A stretch of DNA of 64,000 nt from Clostridiales bacterium (GTDB lineage: Bacteria > Bacillota > Clostridia > Oscillospirales > Oscillospiraceae): contig JALFRA010000036.1 in NCBI GenBank assembly GCA_022785125.1, forward strand, positions 41,060-105,059, in the 5' to 3' direction. Under the pieces are notes generated by a model, which made no database searches, was not told where the DNA came from, and was given only the letters and a program-made list of their open reading frames with translations. Both the position numbers and the translations under genes were made by a program. Every line of letters begins with the position of its first letter. Within the stretch, counting starts at the first letter, position 1. Positions 24,492 through 31,339 of this stretch are shown here, in pieces.

Positions 24492-24506
24492 AAAGGAGCG
24501 GTCAAC

Positions 24507-24881
24507 ATGGGAACGCCTTACCGGGAATGCCCGAATTGCGGGGCGCATTTGGACGCGGGCGAACTATGCGATTGCAGGCGGTCCGAGCGGGAGCCGCGCC
24601 GCCCGGAGCAAGAGCCGCGGAAGCCTATGCGCCTTATGGCGATTTGCCGCGAAATTGACAAGGACACGGGAAGAATTGCCGTCTATCCCCTGAAAATGGA
24701 GATTGACGACCGGATTTTGGGAGCCTTGAAAGTTCGGGCAACGATGAACCCGGAATTGCGGTATTTCGTCCTTGTGTCGGCGCGCTGGGAAAAGTACGGG
24801 ACCGTGATTGCGGGAATTCTGAAACGCCGGAGCGTCACGCGGGCAGACGTGGACAACATCGGCGGAATTGTGGAGTTGTGA
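24507..24881 (+). CDS. Zinc-ribbon protein downstream of rep
   Basis: A 124-residue protein. CPNCGAHLDAGELCDC at residues 8-23 is a treble-clef-like zinc site; a charged RREPEQEP-rich linker follows; then a compact alpha-beta domain (ICREIDKDTGRIAVYPLKME; YFVLVSARWEKYGTVIAGIL). I do not recognise the family. The ATG at 24507 follows GAAAGGAGCGGTCAAC and lies 15 bases after rep, so it probably works with it. Confidence 0.65.
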   Translation: MGTPYRECPNCGAHLDAGELCDCRRSEREPRRPEQEPRKPMRLMAICREIDKDTGRIAVYPLKMEIDDRILGALKVRATMNPELRYFVLVSARWEKYGTVIAGILKRRSVTRADVDNIGGIVEL

Positions 24882-24895
24882 AGCGGGGGTGCGCT

Positions 24896-25694
24896 ATGCG
24901 GATAGGACTTCACGACGCGGAACAGGAGTACATGAAGCACAAGACCTTTCCGAACTATGCCTTGATGAAGATTTCGGCATACCACAAAGCCCCGCGGGGA
25001 TTTCGTCGAATGGTGGTCCCCTATGTGCCATTATGACCGGGTGTATTCAAGCAAAGTCTTTGACTTCACGCCGGAAAACCTGTACTTGCCGCCGGACGCA
25101 ATACGCGGCGGGACTGGGTATGACGATATACCGCTAAACCAGAAGTTGCCGCCGGAGATCGACGCGGCCTTTCCTGATTACAGCATTTACCCGAAGTGTG
25201 ATTACGCAATAGGCTATTTGACCCGCGGTTGTCCGAATCATTGCCCGTGGTGCGTAGTCCCGGAAAAAGAGGGCGGAATAAAGCCGTACAGGGAATGGAA
25301 ACAGGTTGTGCGCCCTGACACGAACAAACTTGTTTTGATGGACAACAACATTCTTGCTTCCGAATACGGGGTTTCCCAGCTTGAAAGCATGATCGGGAGC
25401 GGGTACGCGATAGACCTAAATCAAGGCATGGACGCACGGTTGGTCAATGACCGCATAGCGGGCATACTGGCGCGGCTGACTTGGATTCGATTCATTCGGT
25501 TTTCGTGCGACCAGATACCGCAGATTGAAGCAATCGAGCGGGCGGCGGAACTGCTGGGGAACAACGGGAAGAAGCCGTATATCGAATCATACGGCCTGAC
25601 GGCCTACGACGGCGCAGGACAGGCGGTCACGGGCGGCGGGTCAAATATCACGGCTGGGGCGGAACGTCCCGCAGACGCGAAAGGAGAGGGCAAA
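24896..25694 (+). pseudogene. Frameshifted and truncated phage-type radical SAM gene
   Basis: ATG 24896 opens MRIGLHDAEQEYMKHKTFPN and continues into KISAYHKA, then is shifted by one extra C in a CCCC run at 24990-24993 and stops at 25036. The reading continues in the next frame from about 24994 (ATG 25023: MCHYDRVYSSKVFDFTPENL). It includes the radical SAM cysteine motif in GYLTRGCPNHCPWCVVPE and GMDARLVNDRIAGILARL. After PQIEAIERAAELLGNNGKKP the family sequence is lost, and the frame runs into the endolysin without a stop. The gene is therefore broken at both ends, unless the extra C is a sequencing error or a programmed slip. Confidence 0.75.
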
Positions 25695-26798
25695 ATGAAA
25701 GCGTCTGAATTCATCAAGAAACTGCAAGACATCGTGGACCATTACAAGACACTGTACGTCATGGGCTGTTTCGGCGCGCCCCTGACCGGGGGCAACGTGT
25801 CCCGGTACTGCCAGAACCACAGCTACAACAAGCAGGCGGCGCGCACGGCCATGATCAAGGCCACGGCGAATCAGAACCCGCCCGTTTTCGGCTTTGACTG
25901 CGTGTGCATGATCAAGGGCGTTTTGTGGGGCTGGAACGGCGACGCGTCCAAAACCTACGGCGGCGCGTCCTATGCCTCCCGCGGTGTGCCGGACATCGGA
26001 GCCGACACCATGATTACGAAGTGTTCCGGCGTTTCCACCGATTTCAGCAAGATTGTTCCGGGGGAAGCTGTCTGGCTTTCGGGTCATATCGGCGTTTACA
26101 TCGGCGGCGGAAAGGTGATCGAGTGTTCCCCGGCGTTCAAGAACTGCGTACAGGTGACGGCGTGCCTGAACATCGGCGCAATCTCCGGCATGAACGGGCG
26201 CAGGTGGACCAAACACGGCAAATTGCCGTATATCACCTATGACACCGCAGGCGCGGCCACAGGCGGCGCAGGAACGGCGCAGAAGCCCGGCGGGACCTCC
26301 GGTGCGCTGGCGTTCGCCGTGGGCGACGTGGTGCAGTTTACGGGCAACACGCACTACACCAGCGCGGCGGCGGCAAGCGGGAAAGCCTGTAAGCCCGGCC
26401 CGGCAAAAGTCACCATGATTTCAAAGGGCGCGAAACACCCGTACCACCTTATCAAGCAGGCGGGCGGCGGGTCCACGGTTTACGGCTGGGTCAACGCGGC
26501 GGACGTTCAGAGCGAGACGGACGCGGCCATTGACAAGCTGGCCGGGCTGGGGGTCATCAACTCCCTGGACTACTGGAAAAACGCCGTCGCAGGCGGAAAG
26601 GTGGCCTATCTGGATATTCTGTTCACACATGCCGCGGCGAAGATTACAAAGGCCGGGCCGCGAACCGCGGACGTGAAATCGGGCGTTGACGCGCTGGTGA
26701 AAGCCGGGGTCATCAACACCCCGGAATATTGGTTGCAGAACTACGGGAAATTGCAGAGCCTTGACCTGCTTCTTTGCGCGCTGGGTGGGGCTGTGTAA
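25695..26798 (+). CDS. Phage endolysin, NlpC/P60-like with SH3-type and repeat domains
   Basis: A 367-residue endolysin. Residues 1-165 are a papain-like peptidase: Cys69 in VFGFDCVCMIKG and His131 in WLSGHIGVYIGGGKVIE. An alanine/glycine linker leads to an SH3-like wall-binding domain (about 188-255; VGDVVQFTGNTHYTS; VYGWVNAADVQ). Two related C-terminal units follow (LGVINSLDYWKNAV and AGVINTPEYWLQNY). It should cut peptidoglycan stem peptides. No signal peptide is present, so it needs a holin, and a holin gene follows. I chose ATG 25695 (GGAGAGGGCAAA upstream); the frame is open further upstream into the broken radical SAM gene. Confidence 0.88.
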   Translation: MKASEFIKKLQDIVDHYKTLYVMGCFGAPLTGGNVSRYCQNHSYNKQAARTAMIKATANQNPPVFGFDCVCMIKGVLWGWNGDASKTYGGASYASRGVPDIGADTMITKCSGVSTDFSKIVPGEAVWLSGHIGVYIGGGKVIECSPAFKNCVQVTACLNIGAISGMNGRRWTKHGKLPYITYDTAGAATGGAGTAQKPGGTSGALAFAVGDVVQFTGNTHYTSAAAASGKACKPGPAKVTMISKGAKHPYHLIKQAGGGSTVYGWVNAADVQSETDAAIDKLAGLGVINSLDYWKNAVAGGKVAYLDILFTHAAAKITKAGPRTADVKSGVDALVKAGVINTPEYWLQNYGKLQSLDLLLCALGGAV

Positions 26799-26820
26799 AA
26801 ACGAAAGGAGAAACGAATTA

Positions 26821-27224
26821 TGAACATCATTCAATTTCTGGCCGCGAATTGGGACAGTGTTCTTGTGGTCCTCGCGTTCCTTGTGCTGGTTGTCGTGCTT
26901 ATCAAGCGCGGAGAAACAAAGGTTTTGAAGAAGATTCTTTTTAATCTTGTCACACAGGCAGAAAAGCAGTTCGGGAGCGGGACGGGCGAATTGAAGTTTG
27001 CCGCCGTCGCAGACTGGATTTATCAGAGAATTCCGGCGGTGCTGAAACTGCTGTTCACGTCGAAGGATATTGAAACCATGATTGAAAGCGTGCTGGAAGA
27101 GGCGAAAAAGGCGTGGGGTACAAACGAGAACCTGCAAGGGTACATCGAAACGCCCACCGTGGAAAACCTGCTGGCCGCTGGTGTGGAGATTCAGGAAGTC
27201 AAAGCCGCAGACGAAGAGAATTAA
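26821..27224 (+). CDS. Phage holin, LL-H-like (superfamily 6)
   Basis: A 133-residue holin: one N-terminal transmembrane segment (SVLVVLAFLVLVVVLIKRG), then an amphipathic helical part (LKKILFNLVTQAEKQFGSGT) and IYQRIPAVLKLLFTSKDIE, typical of LL-H-like holins. It would permit the signal-less endolysin to reach the wall. ATG 26821 follows AAAGGAGAAACGAATT, 22 bases after the endolysin. A strong bidirectional terminator ends the rightward block. Confidence 0.85.
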
Positions 27225-27248
27225 ACCGTCCGATTCGGACAGAAACGA

Positions 27249-27284
27249 AGCCCGCCGGGGGTCATTCCCCGGCGGGCTTTTTTG
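27249..27284. terminator. Terminator after the endolysin-holin block
   Basis: AGCCCGCCGGGG (27249-27260) pairs with CCCCGGCGGGCT (27267-27278), followed by TTTTTT. Serves the rightward holin and possibly the convergent leftward gene. Confidence 0.9.
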
Positions 27285-27292
27285 TTTACTGT

Positions 27293-27646
27293 TCAACCAA
27301 TCTTTCTACGGTCAGTAGATATAGGATAATAGTTTCTTTTTGCGGGCGAGAACCATTCGGATTCAAGAATGCCGTTACAATAGCGGTCCGCGTACTCTTT
27401 ACTACGACGGCTACGAATAAACGTGGTTTTTTTCTTCTTGGCATTGGTGCTGTTACTGTAAACAATATAGGTGATTTCGCCTGCGAGAGCGTCGAAACAA
27501 CCCTTTATGCTGGTTGGATTAAATTGCATATCAGATTCAGCGATTCGATCAACGGATATAATTTCAACATATCCGGCGACCATTCCGGCGCGAGGGCGGG
27601 AGGAATAGGTCAATTCGTACTTATCGCCAGACTGAAAAATATTCAT
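27293..27646 (-). CDS. Unrecognised 117-residue element protein
   Basis: Last gene of the leftward block. ATG 27646 (MNIFQSGDKYELTYSSRPRA) follows AAAGGGGAATTTGC; upstream in-frame sequence belongs to the neighbour's terminator region. Beta-rich start, then a very basic stretch (NAKKKKTTFIRSRRSKEY). No known domain. May contact nucleic acid. Confidence 0.6.
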   Translation of the reverse strand: MNIFQSGDKYELTYSSRPRAGMVAGYVEIISVDRIAESDMQFNPTSIKGCFDALAGEITYIVYSNSTNAKKKKTTFIRSRRSKEYADRYCNGILESEWFSPAKRNYYPISTDRRKIG

Positions 27647-27667
27647 GCAAATTCCCCTTTCTTTCAG

Positions 27668-27696
27668 AGGCGGGCGGCGGTTTGCGCCGCCCGCCT
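27668..27696 (-). terminator. Hairpin between two leftward element genes
   Basis: AGGCGGGCGGCG (27668-27679) pairs with CGCCGCCCGCCT (27685-27696). It follows the 137-residue gene and may partly terminate or stabilise its message. Short T-run only. Confidence 0.6.
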
Positions 27697-27701
27697 TTAT
27701 C

Positions 27702-28115
27702 TTACGCGCTGACCGTGGACACGTCAAGCCGGAACGCAAGGTCAAGGACCTTTGCGCGGGTAGCGGCGTTCTGCTGAACGGCCTTTTCCAGCGTGGCCCG
27801 GACCCCGGCGGGGGCAAGGGACAGACCGTAGGAAATCAGGTGATCTTCCGCGGTTTTCAGATTGGAGCGGGCAGAGAGCAGTTCTGCTTCCAGTCCGGCG
27901 GCGGCAATCAGGGCCGCGCATTCGTCGTTCGCCTTTTCAAAGGCCGCGTCGTCCTCCATGCAGTACAGGAATTCGGGAACGGAGCCGTCGGGATTGACAA
28001 TGCCGTTGTCGGAAATGTACTTCTTTTCGATGGCCTCTTGCTGGGATTCGATTTCCTGAACGCGGGCTTTGGCGGTCATGTATGCTTTCTGGTATTTGTT
28101 CGTCGTCCTCTTCAT
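27702..28115 (-). CDS. Helical 137-residue element protein under the palindromic operator
   Basis: ATG 28115 after GGAGGTATTCAAG. Predicted largely helical (KYQKAYMTAKARVQEIESQQ; FEKANDECAALIAAAGLEAE; LSARSNLKTAEDHLISYG), possibly coiled coil. No family recognised. Its promoter at 28154-28182 has the element's 14-bp palindrome within its spacer, so this is one of four transcription units under one regulator. Confidence 0.65.
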   Translation of the reverse strand: MKRTTNKYQKAYMTAKARVQEIESQQEAIEKKYISDNGIVNPDGSVPEFLYCMEDDAAFEKANDECAALIAAAGLEAELLSARSNLKTAEDHLISYGLSLAPAGVRATLEKAVQQNAATRAKVLDLAFRLDVSTVSA

Positions 28116-28153
28116 CTTGAATACCTCCGATTATTTTGTTCTTTCTGATTATT

Positions 28154-28182
28154 ATTATACTCACGTGAGTATGAAAAGTCAA
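28154..28182 (-). promoter_or_regulatory. Promoter with embedded 14-bp palindromic operator (site 1)
   Basis: TTGACT (28182-28177) and TATAAT (28159-28154) on the minus strand, 17-base spacer. The perfect palindrome TACTCACGTGAGTA (28158-28171) lies between the two boxes, so a bound protein would block RNA polymerase. Confidence 0.85.
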
Positions 28183-28243
28183 TAGGAAAACGTAAAGTTT
28201 TTCAAAAAAATTGCGCCGCCGTGGGAGGTTCGGCGGCGCGGGG

Positions 28244-28570
28244 TCAATCGGTATTTTCAATCAGGCGCATCACACGCAAGGCGAGATCACGGGCGGGCGC
28301 GCCCTCTACGCTATCAGCATAACGGCCCAGCACACCCAGCAAGCGCGCCTTGTACGCGTCAACCTCCGTCGGTATCTTTACGCCGTAGCGGGTTTCGTAG
28401 CAATCGCGGCAGAGGTACGGCGCGTTTGCGGTGATCGCCCCGTTGCTTTCGTCGGTGTACTGATACGCGCGGCAACTGCAAAGGGGCTTTCCACAGGATT
28501 CACAACGCCCGGAGAACTTGCGGGAGCGGGTGCGGGCCGTCCGGGTCATGCGGTGGGGCTTATTCGCCAC
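28244..28570 (-). CDS. Small zinc-finger element protein
   Basis: A 108-residue protein from GTG 28570 with GGGGAGGCGGCTCC upstream (an ATG at 28594 is the alternative). Basic arm (RMTRTARTRSRKF), then CESCGKPLCSC and CRDC, four-to-five cysteines spaced like a zinc knuckle. The C-terminal half is helical (VDAYKARLLGVLGRYADS). It overlaps the preceding gene by 11 bases. Function unknown; nucleic-acid binding is plausible. Confidence 0.6.
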   Translation of the reverse strand: MANKPHRMTRTARTRSRKFSGRCESCGKPLCSCRAYQYTDESNGAITANAPYLCRDCYETRYGVKIPTEVDAYKARLLGVLGRYADSVEGAPARDLALRVMRLIENTD

Positions 28571-28766
28571 GGAGCCGCCGCCTCCCCTCTTCATCAAGAA
28601 GTGCGTCAAGCTGTTCACAGGTGACGACGCGGGCAGATGGATATTTGCAGACGTTCCGATAATACCGGGCCGTTTTAACGGCAAGGTCATAATCTGCGCT
28701 TGTCACCGCGGAAATGTAGCCCGCAGAATTGAAAGCGACGGCGGCATAACAAACAGAATCGTTCAT
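28560..28766 (-). CDS. Small 68-residue element protein
   Basis: ATG 28766 is preceded by GGAGG eight bases upstream. Sequence MNDSVCYAAVAFNSAGYISA, then helical LAVKTARYYRNVCKYPSARV and an acidic/basic tail ending RRRLRGE. No family recognised. Overlaps the next gene; it lies downstream of the terminator after the 190-residue gene and may be expressed by read-through. Confidence 0.55.
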   Translation of the reverse strand: MNDSVCYAAVAFNSAGYISAVTSADYDLAVKTARYYRNVCKYPSARVVTCEQLDALLDEEGRRRLRGE

Positions 28767-28796
28767 CGGAGAAACCTCCATAGATTTGATTTCGGA

Positions 28797-28827
28797 ACAA
28801 GGGGCGGCGGCTTGCGCCGCCCCTTGT
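28797..28827 (-). terminator. Terminator after the 190-residue leftward gene
   Basis: ACAAGGGGCGGCG (28797-28809) pairs with CGCCGCCCCTTGT (28815-28827), starting a few bases after the stop at 28832. Weak T-run on the minus strand. Confidence 0.65.
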
Positions 28828-28831
28828 TGGT

Positions 28832-29404
28832 TTATCCGGCCACGAACACGCCCAGCGGAGAGCCACCCGCAGACCGCCACCCGCGGCGGTGAATGTCGGA
28901 GAGGCGGACCCGTTCGGGACGGTCCGGGCGGCTGTCCCAGCGAATCAGGGCAAACACGCCGCCGCGGAAGAACCGCCCGTCGGGGACATCCTCAAAGCCG
29001 ATCACCGTTCCGCCCTCAACGGGATAGCAGGCACCGCAGATGCATTCGACGCGCTGGCCGATCATTACAATTACCGTCCCACTGTCGGCGGGCTGGGAAA
29101 TAGTGATCACGTTGGAGGGGGCCGCATCCTCCGCGGGAACGGAAACGGCGGATTCCTCCGCGGCTGGGGCCTCTTCCTCCGGCTGAACCTCACGTTCAGC
29201 GCGGAACGTGGGAGCCATAGAATAGCGGTCCGGCTGGATATATTCGCCGGAATCATCGAAGCGAATCTTGGAACGGCGGGATTCACCCATATACTCATAA
29301 GAAACGGTTTTTGCGGTCCGTCCAGTGATCTTGATGGAGAAAATGCACTCGATGTCGCAAATGCTACGCGTGAAGTATTCCTTGCCGATTTCAAACTTTT
29401 TCAT
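28832..29404 (-). CDS. Unrecognised 190-residue element protein, first of the leftward block
   Basis: ATG 29404 after GGGAGGTAATCAC. The N-terminal part (FEIGKEYFTRSICDIECIFS, IKITGRTAKTV) is a compact beta domain; an acidic Ala/Glu/Pro linker follows (EEEAPAAEESAVSVPAED); the C-terminal part has ECICGACYPVEGGTVIGF and RRGWRSAGGS. No known family. Its promoter (29538-29566) contains a perfect copy of the 14-bp palindrome and it diverges from the RHH-like gene. Confidence 0.65.
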   Translation of the reverse strand: MKKFEIGKEYFTRSICDIECIFSIKITGRTAKTVSYEYMGESRRSKIRFDDSGEYIQPDRYSMAPTFRAEREVQPEEEAPAAEESAVSVPAEDAAPSNVITISQPADSGTVIVMIGQRVECICGACYPVEGGTVIGFEDVPDGRFFRGGVFALIRWDSRPDRPERVRLSDIHRRGWRSAGGSPLGVFVAG

Positions 29405-29537
29405 GTGATTACCTCCCATATATAAAAACCAGAAATTGAAGTGTTGTCGTTTACCGTGTCGGCCCGTAAGGTTGGCCACCGCCGTATTCTTTACGCCCCG
29501 GCAGGTGGGCGGCTTTCGCTTGCCTCTTTCTGTCTTT

Positions 29538-29566
29538 ATTATACTCACGTGAGTATGAAAAAGCAA
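29538..29566 (-). promoter_or_regulatory. Promoter with embedded palindromic operator (site 2)
   Basis: TTGCTT (29566-29561) and TATAAT (29543-29538) on the minus strand, 17-base spacer, enclosing TACTCACGTGAGTA (29542-29555). The same layout as site 1. Confidence 0.85.
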
Positions 29567-29586
29567 GATAGGAAGTTGCACAAAAA

Positions 29587-29600
29587 TACTCACGCGAGAT
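29587..29600. promoter_or_regulatory. Degenerate palindromic operator (site 3)
   Basis: TACTCACGCGAGAT, 11 of 14 bases matching the perfect operator, located between site 2 and site 4 in the divergent control region. Confidence 0.55.
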
Positions 29601-29614
29601 TGTATAGTTTTTCA

Positions 29615-29646
29615 TACTTGCGTGAGTATTAAGAAAATGATATAAT
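29615..29646 (+). promoter_or_regulatory. Promoter of the RHH-like gene, with operator site 4 on its -35 box
   Basis: TTGCGT (29618-29623) and TATAAT (29641-29646), 17-base spacer. The palindrome variant TACTTGCGTGAGTA (29615-29628) covers the -35 box, which fits autoregulation. Confidence 0.8.
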
Positions 29647-29670
29647 CAGCGGAGAAAGGAGGCGGAACAC

Positions 29671-29934
29671 ATGGAAAAGAAAAAGTATGCGTGCAACACG
29701 CGGGCGAAGAACAAGTGGAACGCAGAAAATTACGACCGCCTTTATCCCTATGTAAAGATCGGGAAAAAGGCGGTCTATCAAAAAGCGGTAGAAGCTGGCG
29801 GCTTTGAAAGCCTGAACGACCTGATTGAAACGGCGACGGACAGAATCGCGGCGGAGGTTTTGGGGCTGACCCCGGAGCAATACGCGGCGGAAGTGCAGGC
29901 GGCGGCAGAGAAAGCAAAAAAGAAAGATGAATGA
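29671..29934 (+). CDS. Ribbon-helix-helix-like small protein, candidate operator-binding repressor
   Basis: An 87-residue basic protein. After a flexible arm (KKKYACNTRAKNKWNAENYD) the sequence RLYPYVKIGKKAVYQKAVEA followed by GGFESLNDLIETATDRIAAE has the strand-helix-helix pattern of RHH (Arc/MetJ-type) proteins. The family call is inference from pattern, not from a signature. It is placed downstream of three operator copies and divergent from another operator-controlled gene, as expected for an autoregulated repressor. ATG 29671 follows GAAAGGAGGCGGAACAC. A terminator follows the stop. Confidence 0.65.
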   Translation: MEKKKYACNTRAKNKWNAENYDRLYPYVKIGKKAVYQKAVEAGGFESLNDLIETATDRIAAEVLGLTPEQYAAEVQAAAEKAKKKDE

Positions 29935-29943
29935 GCATAGAGA

Positions 29944-29977
29944 ACGGCGGGCGTTGAATCATGCCCGCCGTTTTTTT
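29944..29977. terminator. Terminator between the RHH-like gene and the lipoprotein gene
   Basis: ACGGCGGGC (29944-29952) pairs with GCCCGCCGT (29963-29971), then TTTTTTT. Serves the rightward gene and lies just past the convergent lipoprotein stop. Confidence 0.85.
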
Positions 29978-29978
29978 C

Positions 29979-30797
29979 TTACCCGTTCAACGCCGCGTGC
30001 TGGTAAAAGTCGTCGCAGATCACGGGAATGCTGTTATAATCGAAATTGTCGAAGTTGATCTTGTCGATGGTATCTTTGTAGAATGTCGCTTTCATCACGG
30101 TTTCGGTGGACGTGTTTCCGTAAGCGTCCACGAGCGGGAAAGACCAGAAAAGCGTTACGCGCCCGATGTCGTCGCGGGATTGCAGGGATTCCAGAATGTC
30201 GGTGGCCTGCATCAGCATTCCTTTCCGAACCATATTCGAGGTTAGATTATCTTTCCCGGAAAGATAAATGTCCACAAAGGAACCGTCCGAACTTTCCCCG
30301 ACGCTGGCCGCGTCGTAAATACTGACATCTTCTTTTTCGGCATTGGCCGCGGTGATCGCGTCGTCAACTGCCTGCTCCAGCGTGGCCGGAGTTTCCGGCG
30401 CGGCGGGGTCATCCGTGGGCGCGGGTTCTACGGGAGCCGGGGCGGGGGTTGGGTAAAGTTCCTCCCCGTTGTATTCCACGCGGTCAACCACGCCGTCGGT
30501 GTAATAGACATCGTACACGTAAAGCCCGGCGGAAACTTGGCAATGTCCGTCGTCGCCCGCCTTTCTGGTGACATTTGTTACTTTTGCTTCCATGCCGCAG
30601 GACACAAGGACGATGAATACTTCATCGGCCTGTTCCGGCGTGATCGCCATACCAGAAGAAAGCGCGCTTTGCGAATCGGCATAAAAGTCGTACTGTTCGG
30701 ACAATTCGGCGTGCTTGGGCGTGTCGTAGTCTGCAAGGCACCCGGAGAGGGAGAGGGCAAGACAGGCCGCAAGAAAAAGAGAAAGCAATCTTTTCAT
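29979..30797 (-). CDS. Element-encoded lipoprotein (possible superinfection exclusion)
   Basis: A 272-residue lipoprotein: signal MKRLLSLFLAACLALSLSGC with lipobox LSGC, mature protein starting at the cysteine. Two similar-looking soluble parts are joined by a Pro/Ala-rich linker (TPAPAPVEPAPTDDPAAPET). The second part reads MVRKGMLMQATDILESLQSR. It is exported and membrane-anchored on the outside. In several Gram-positive phages a lipoprotein gene beside the repressor blocks DNA injection by related phages. The location divergent from the XRE regulator suggests that role here, by analogy only. Confidence 0.7.
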   Translation of the reverse strand: MKRLLSLFLAACLALSLSGCLADYDTPKHAELSEQYDFYADSQSALSSGMAITPEQADEVFIVLVSCGMEAKVTNVTRKAGDDGHCQVSAGLYVYDVYYTDGVVDRVEYNGEELYPTPAPAPVEPAPTDDPAAPETPATLEQAVDDAITAANAEKEDVSIYDAASVGESSDGSFVDIYLSGKDNLTSNMVRKGMLMQATDILESLQSRDDIGRVTLFWSFPLVDAYGNTSTETVMKATFYKDTIDKINFDNFDYNSIPVICDDFYQHAALNG

Positions 30798-30882
30798 GTG
30801 AAATCCTCCATTTCGCCGCCCGTTGTGTCGGGCGACCCGTATTTTTGCGGGTTTGAATCCATTGGAATTATTGGATTCTGAC

Positions 30883-30943
30883 CTTTAACATAATTATCGG
30901 CGGTACGCGTGTTAAAGTCAAGAAAAATGCGAAACTTTAACAC
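30883..30943. promoter_or_regulatory. Operator region shared by the lipoprotein and XRE genes
   Basis: GTGTTAAAGT (30909-30918) is perfectly inverted as ACTTTAACAC (30934-30943), with a third half-site CTTTAACAT at 30883-30891. On the minus strand a promoter TTGACT (30921-30916) - 17 bases - GATAAT (30898-30893) for the lipoprotein overlaps these sites. The probable ligand is the adjacent XRE protein. Confidence 0.7.
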
Positions 30944-30960
30944 ATGTGGAGGAACAACCG

Positions 30961-31209
30961 ATGAAGATATATGACTATAAAGGGCGCAAAAATCTTTGCG
31001 GAAACCGCGTAAAAGAAGCCCGCGCACGCCTAAAAATCACGCAAGAGGACCTTGCGGCCCGGTTACAGGTGGAGGGAATCACGATGGAGCGGGACAGCGT
31101 AAGCCGAATTGAAATTGGAACGCGTTTTGTGACAGATTATGAACTTGTCGTTCTCGCAAAGGTCCTAAACGTGTCTTTGGAATGGCTGACGGAGCAGAAC
31201 GAAAAATAA
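30961..31209 (+). CDS. XRE family transcriptional regulator
   Basis: An 82-residue cI/Cro-type regulator. The HTH runs from about residue 12 to 72 (NRVKEARARLKITQEDLAAR, then DSVSRIEIGTRFVTDYEL and VVLAKVLNVSLEWL). No C-terminal protease or dimerisation domain, so it is of the short Cro/SinR type. ATG 30961 is eight bases after GGAGG. Three half-sites of one sequence lie upstream and overlap the divergent lipoprotein promoter. It probably represses itself and the lipoprotein, or switches between maintenance and mobilisation. Confidence 0.88.
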   Translation: MKIYDYKGRKNLCGNRVKEARARLKITQEDLAARLQVEGITMERDSVSRIEIGTRFVTDYELVVLAKVLNVSLEWLTEQNEK

Positions 31210-31210
31210 A

Positions 31211-31242
31211 TACTTGCGTGAGTATGAAACAAATGCTATAAT
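31211..31242 (+). promoter_or_regulatory. Promoter ahead of the transposase, with operator site 5
   Basis: TTGCGT (31214-31219) and TATAAT (31237-31242), 17-base spacer. TACTTGCGTGAGTA (31211-31224) covers the -35 box, identical to site 4. Transposase transcription should therefore respond to the same regulator as the leftward block. Confidence 0.85.
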
Positions 31243-31290
31243 ATGACCACAACGGCGGAGGAAACCCCGCAAGAACAAGGGAGAACGAAA

Positions 31291-31320
31291 GCAACCCGCC
31301 CGGATTGGGCGGGTTGCTTT
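31291..31320 (+). terminator. Terminator between the promoter and the transposase start (attenuator)
   Basis: GCAACCCGCCC (31291-31301) pairs with GGGCGGGTTGC (31307-31317), followed by TTTGCTTTG. It lies downstream of the promoter at 31214-31242 and 23 bases before the transposase ATG, so most transcripts would end as a short RNA of about 75 bases. Confidence 0.75.
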
Positions 31321-31339
31321 GCTTTGTGGAGGTTGTGGC

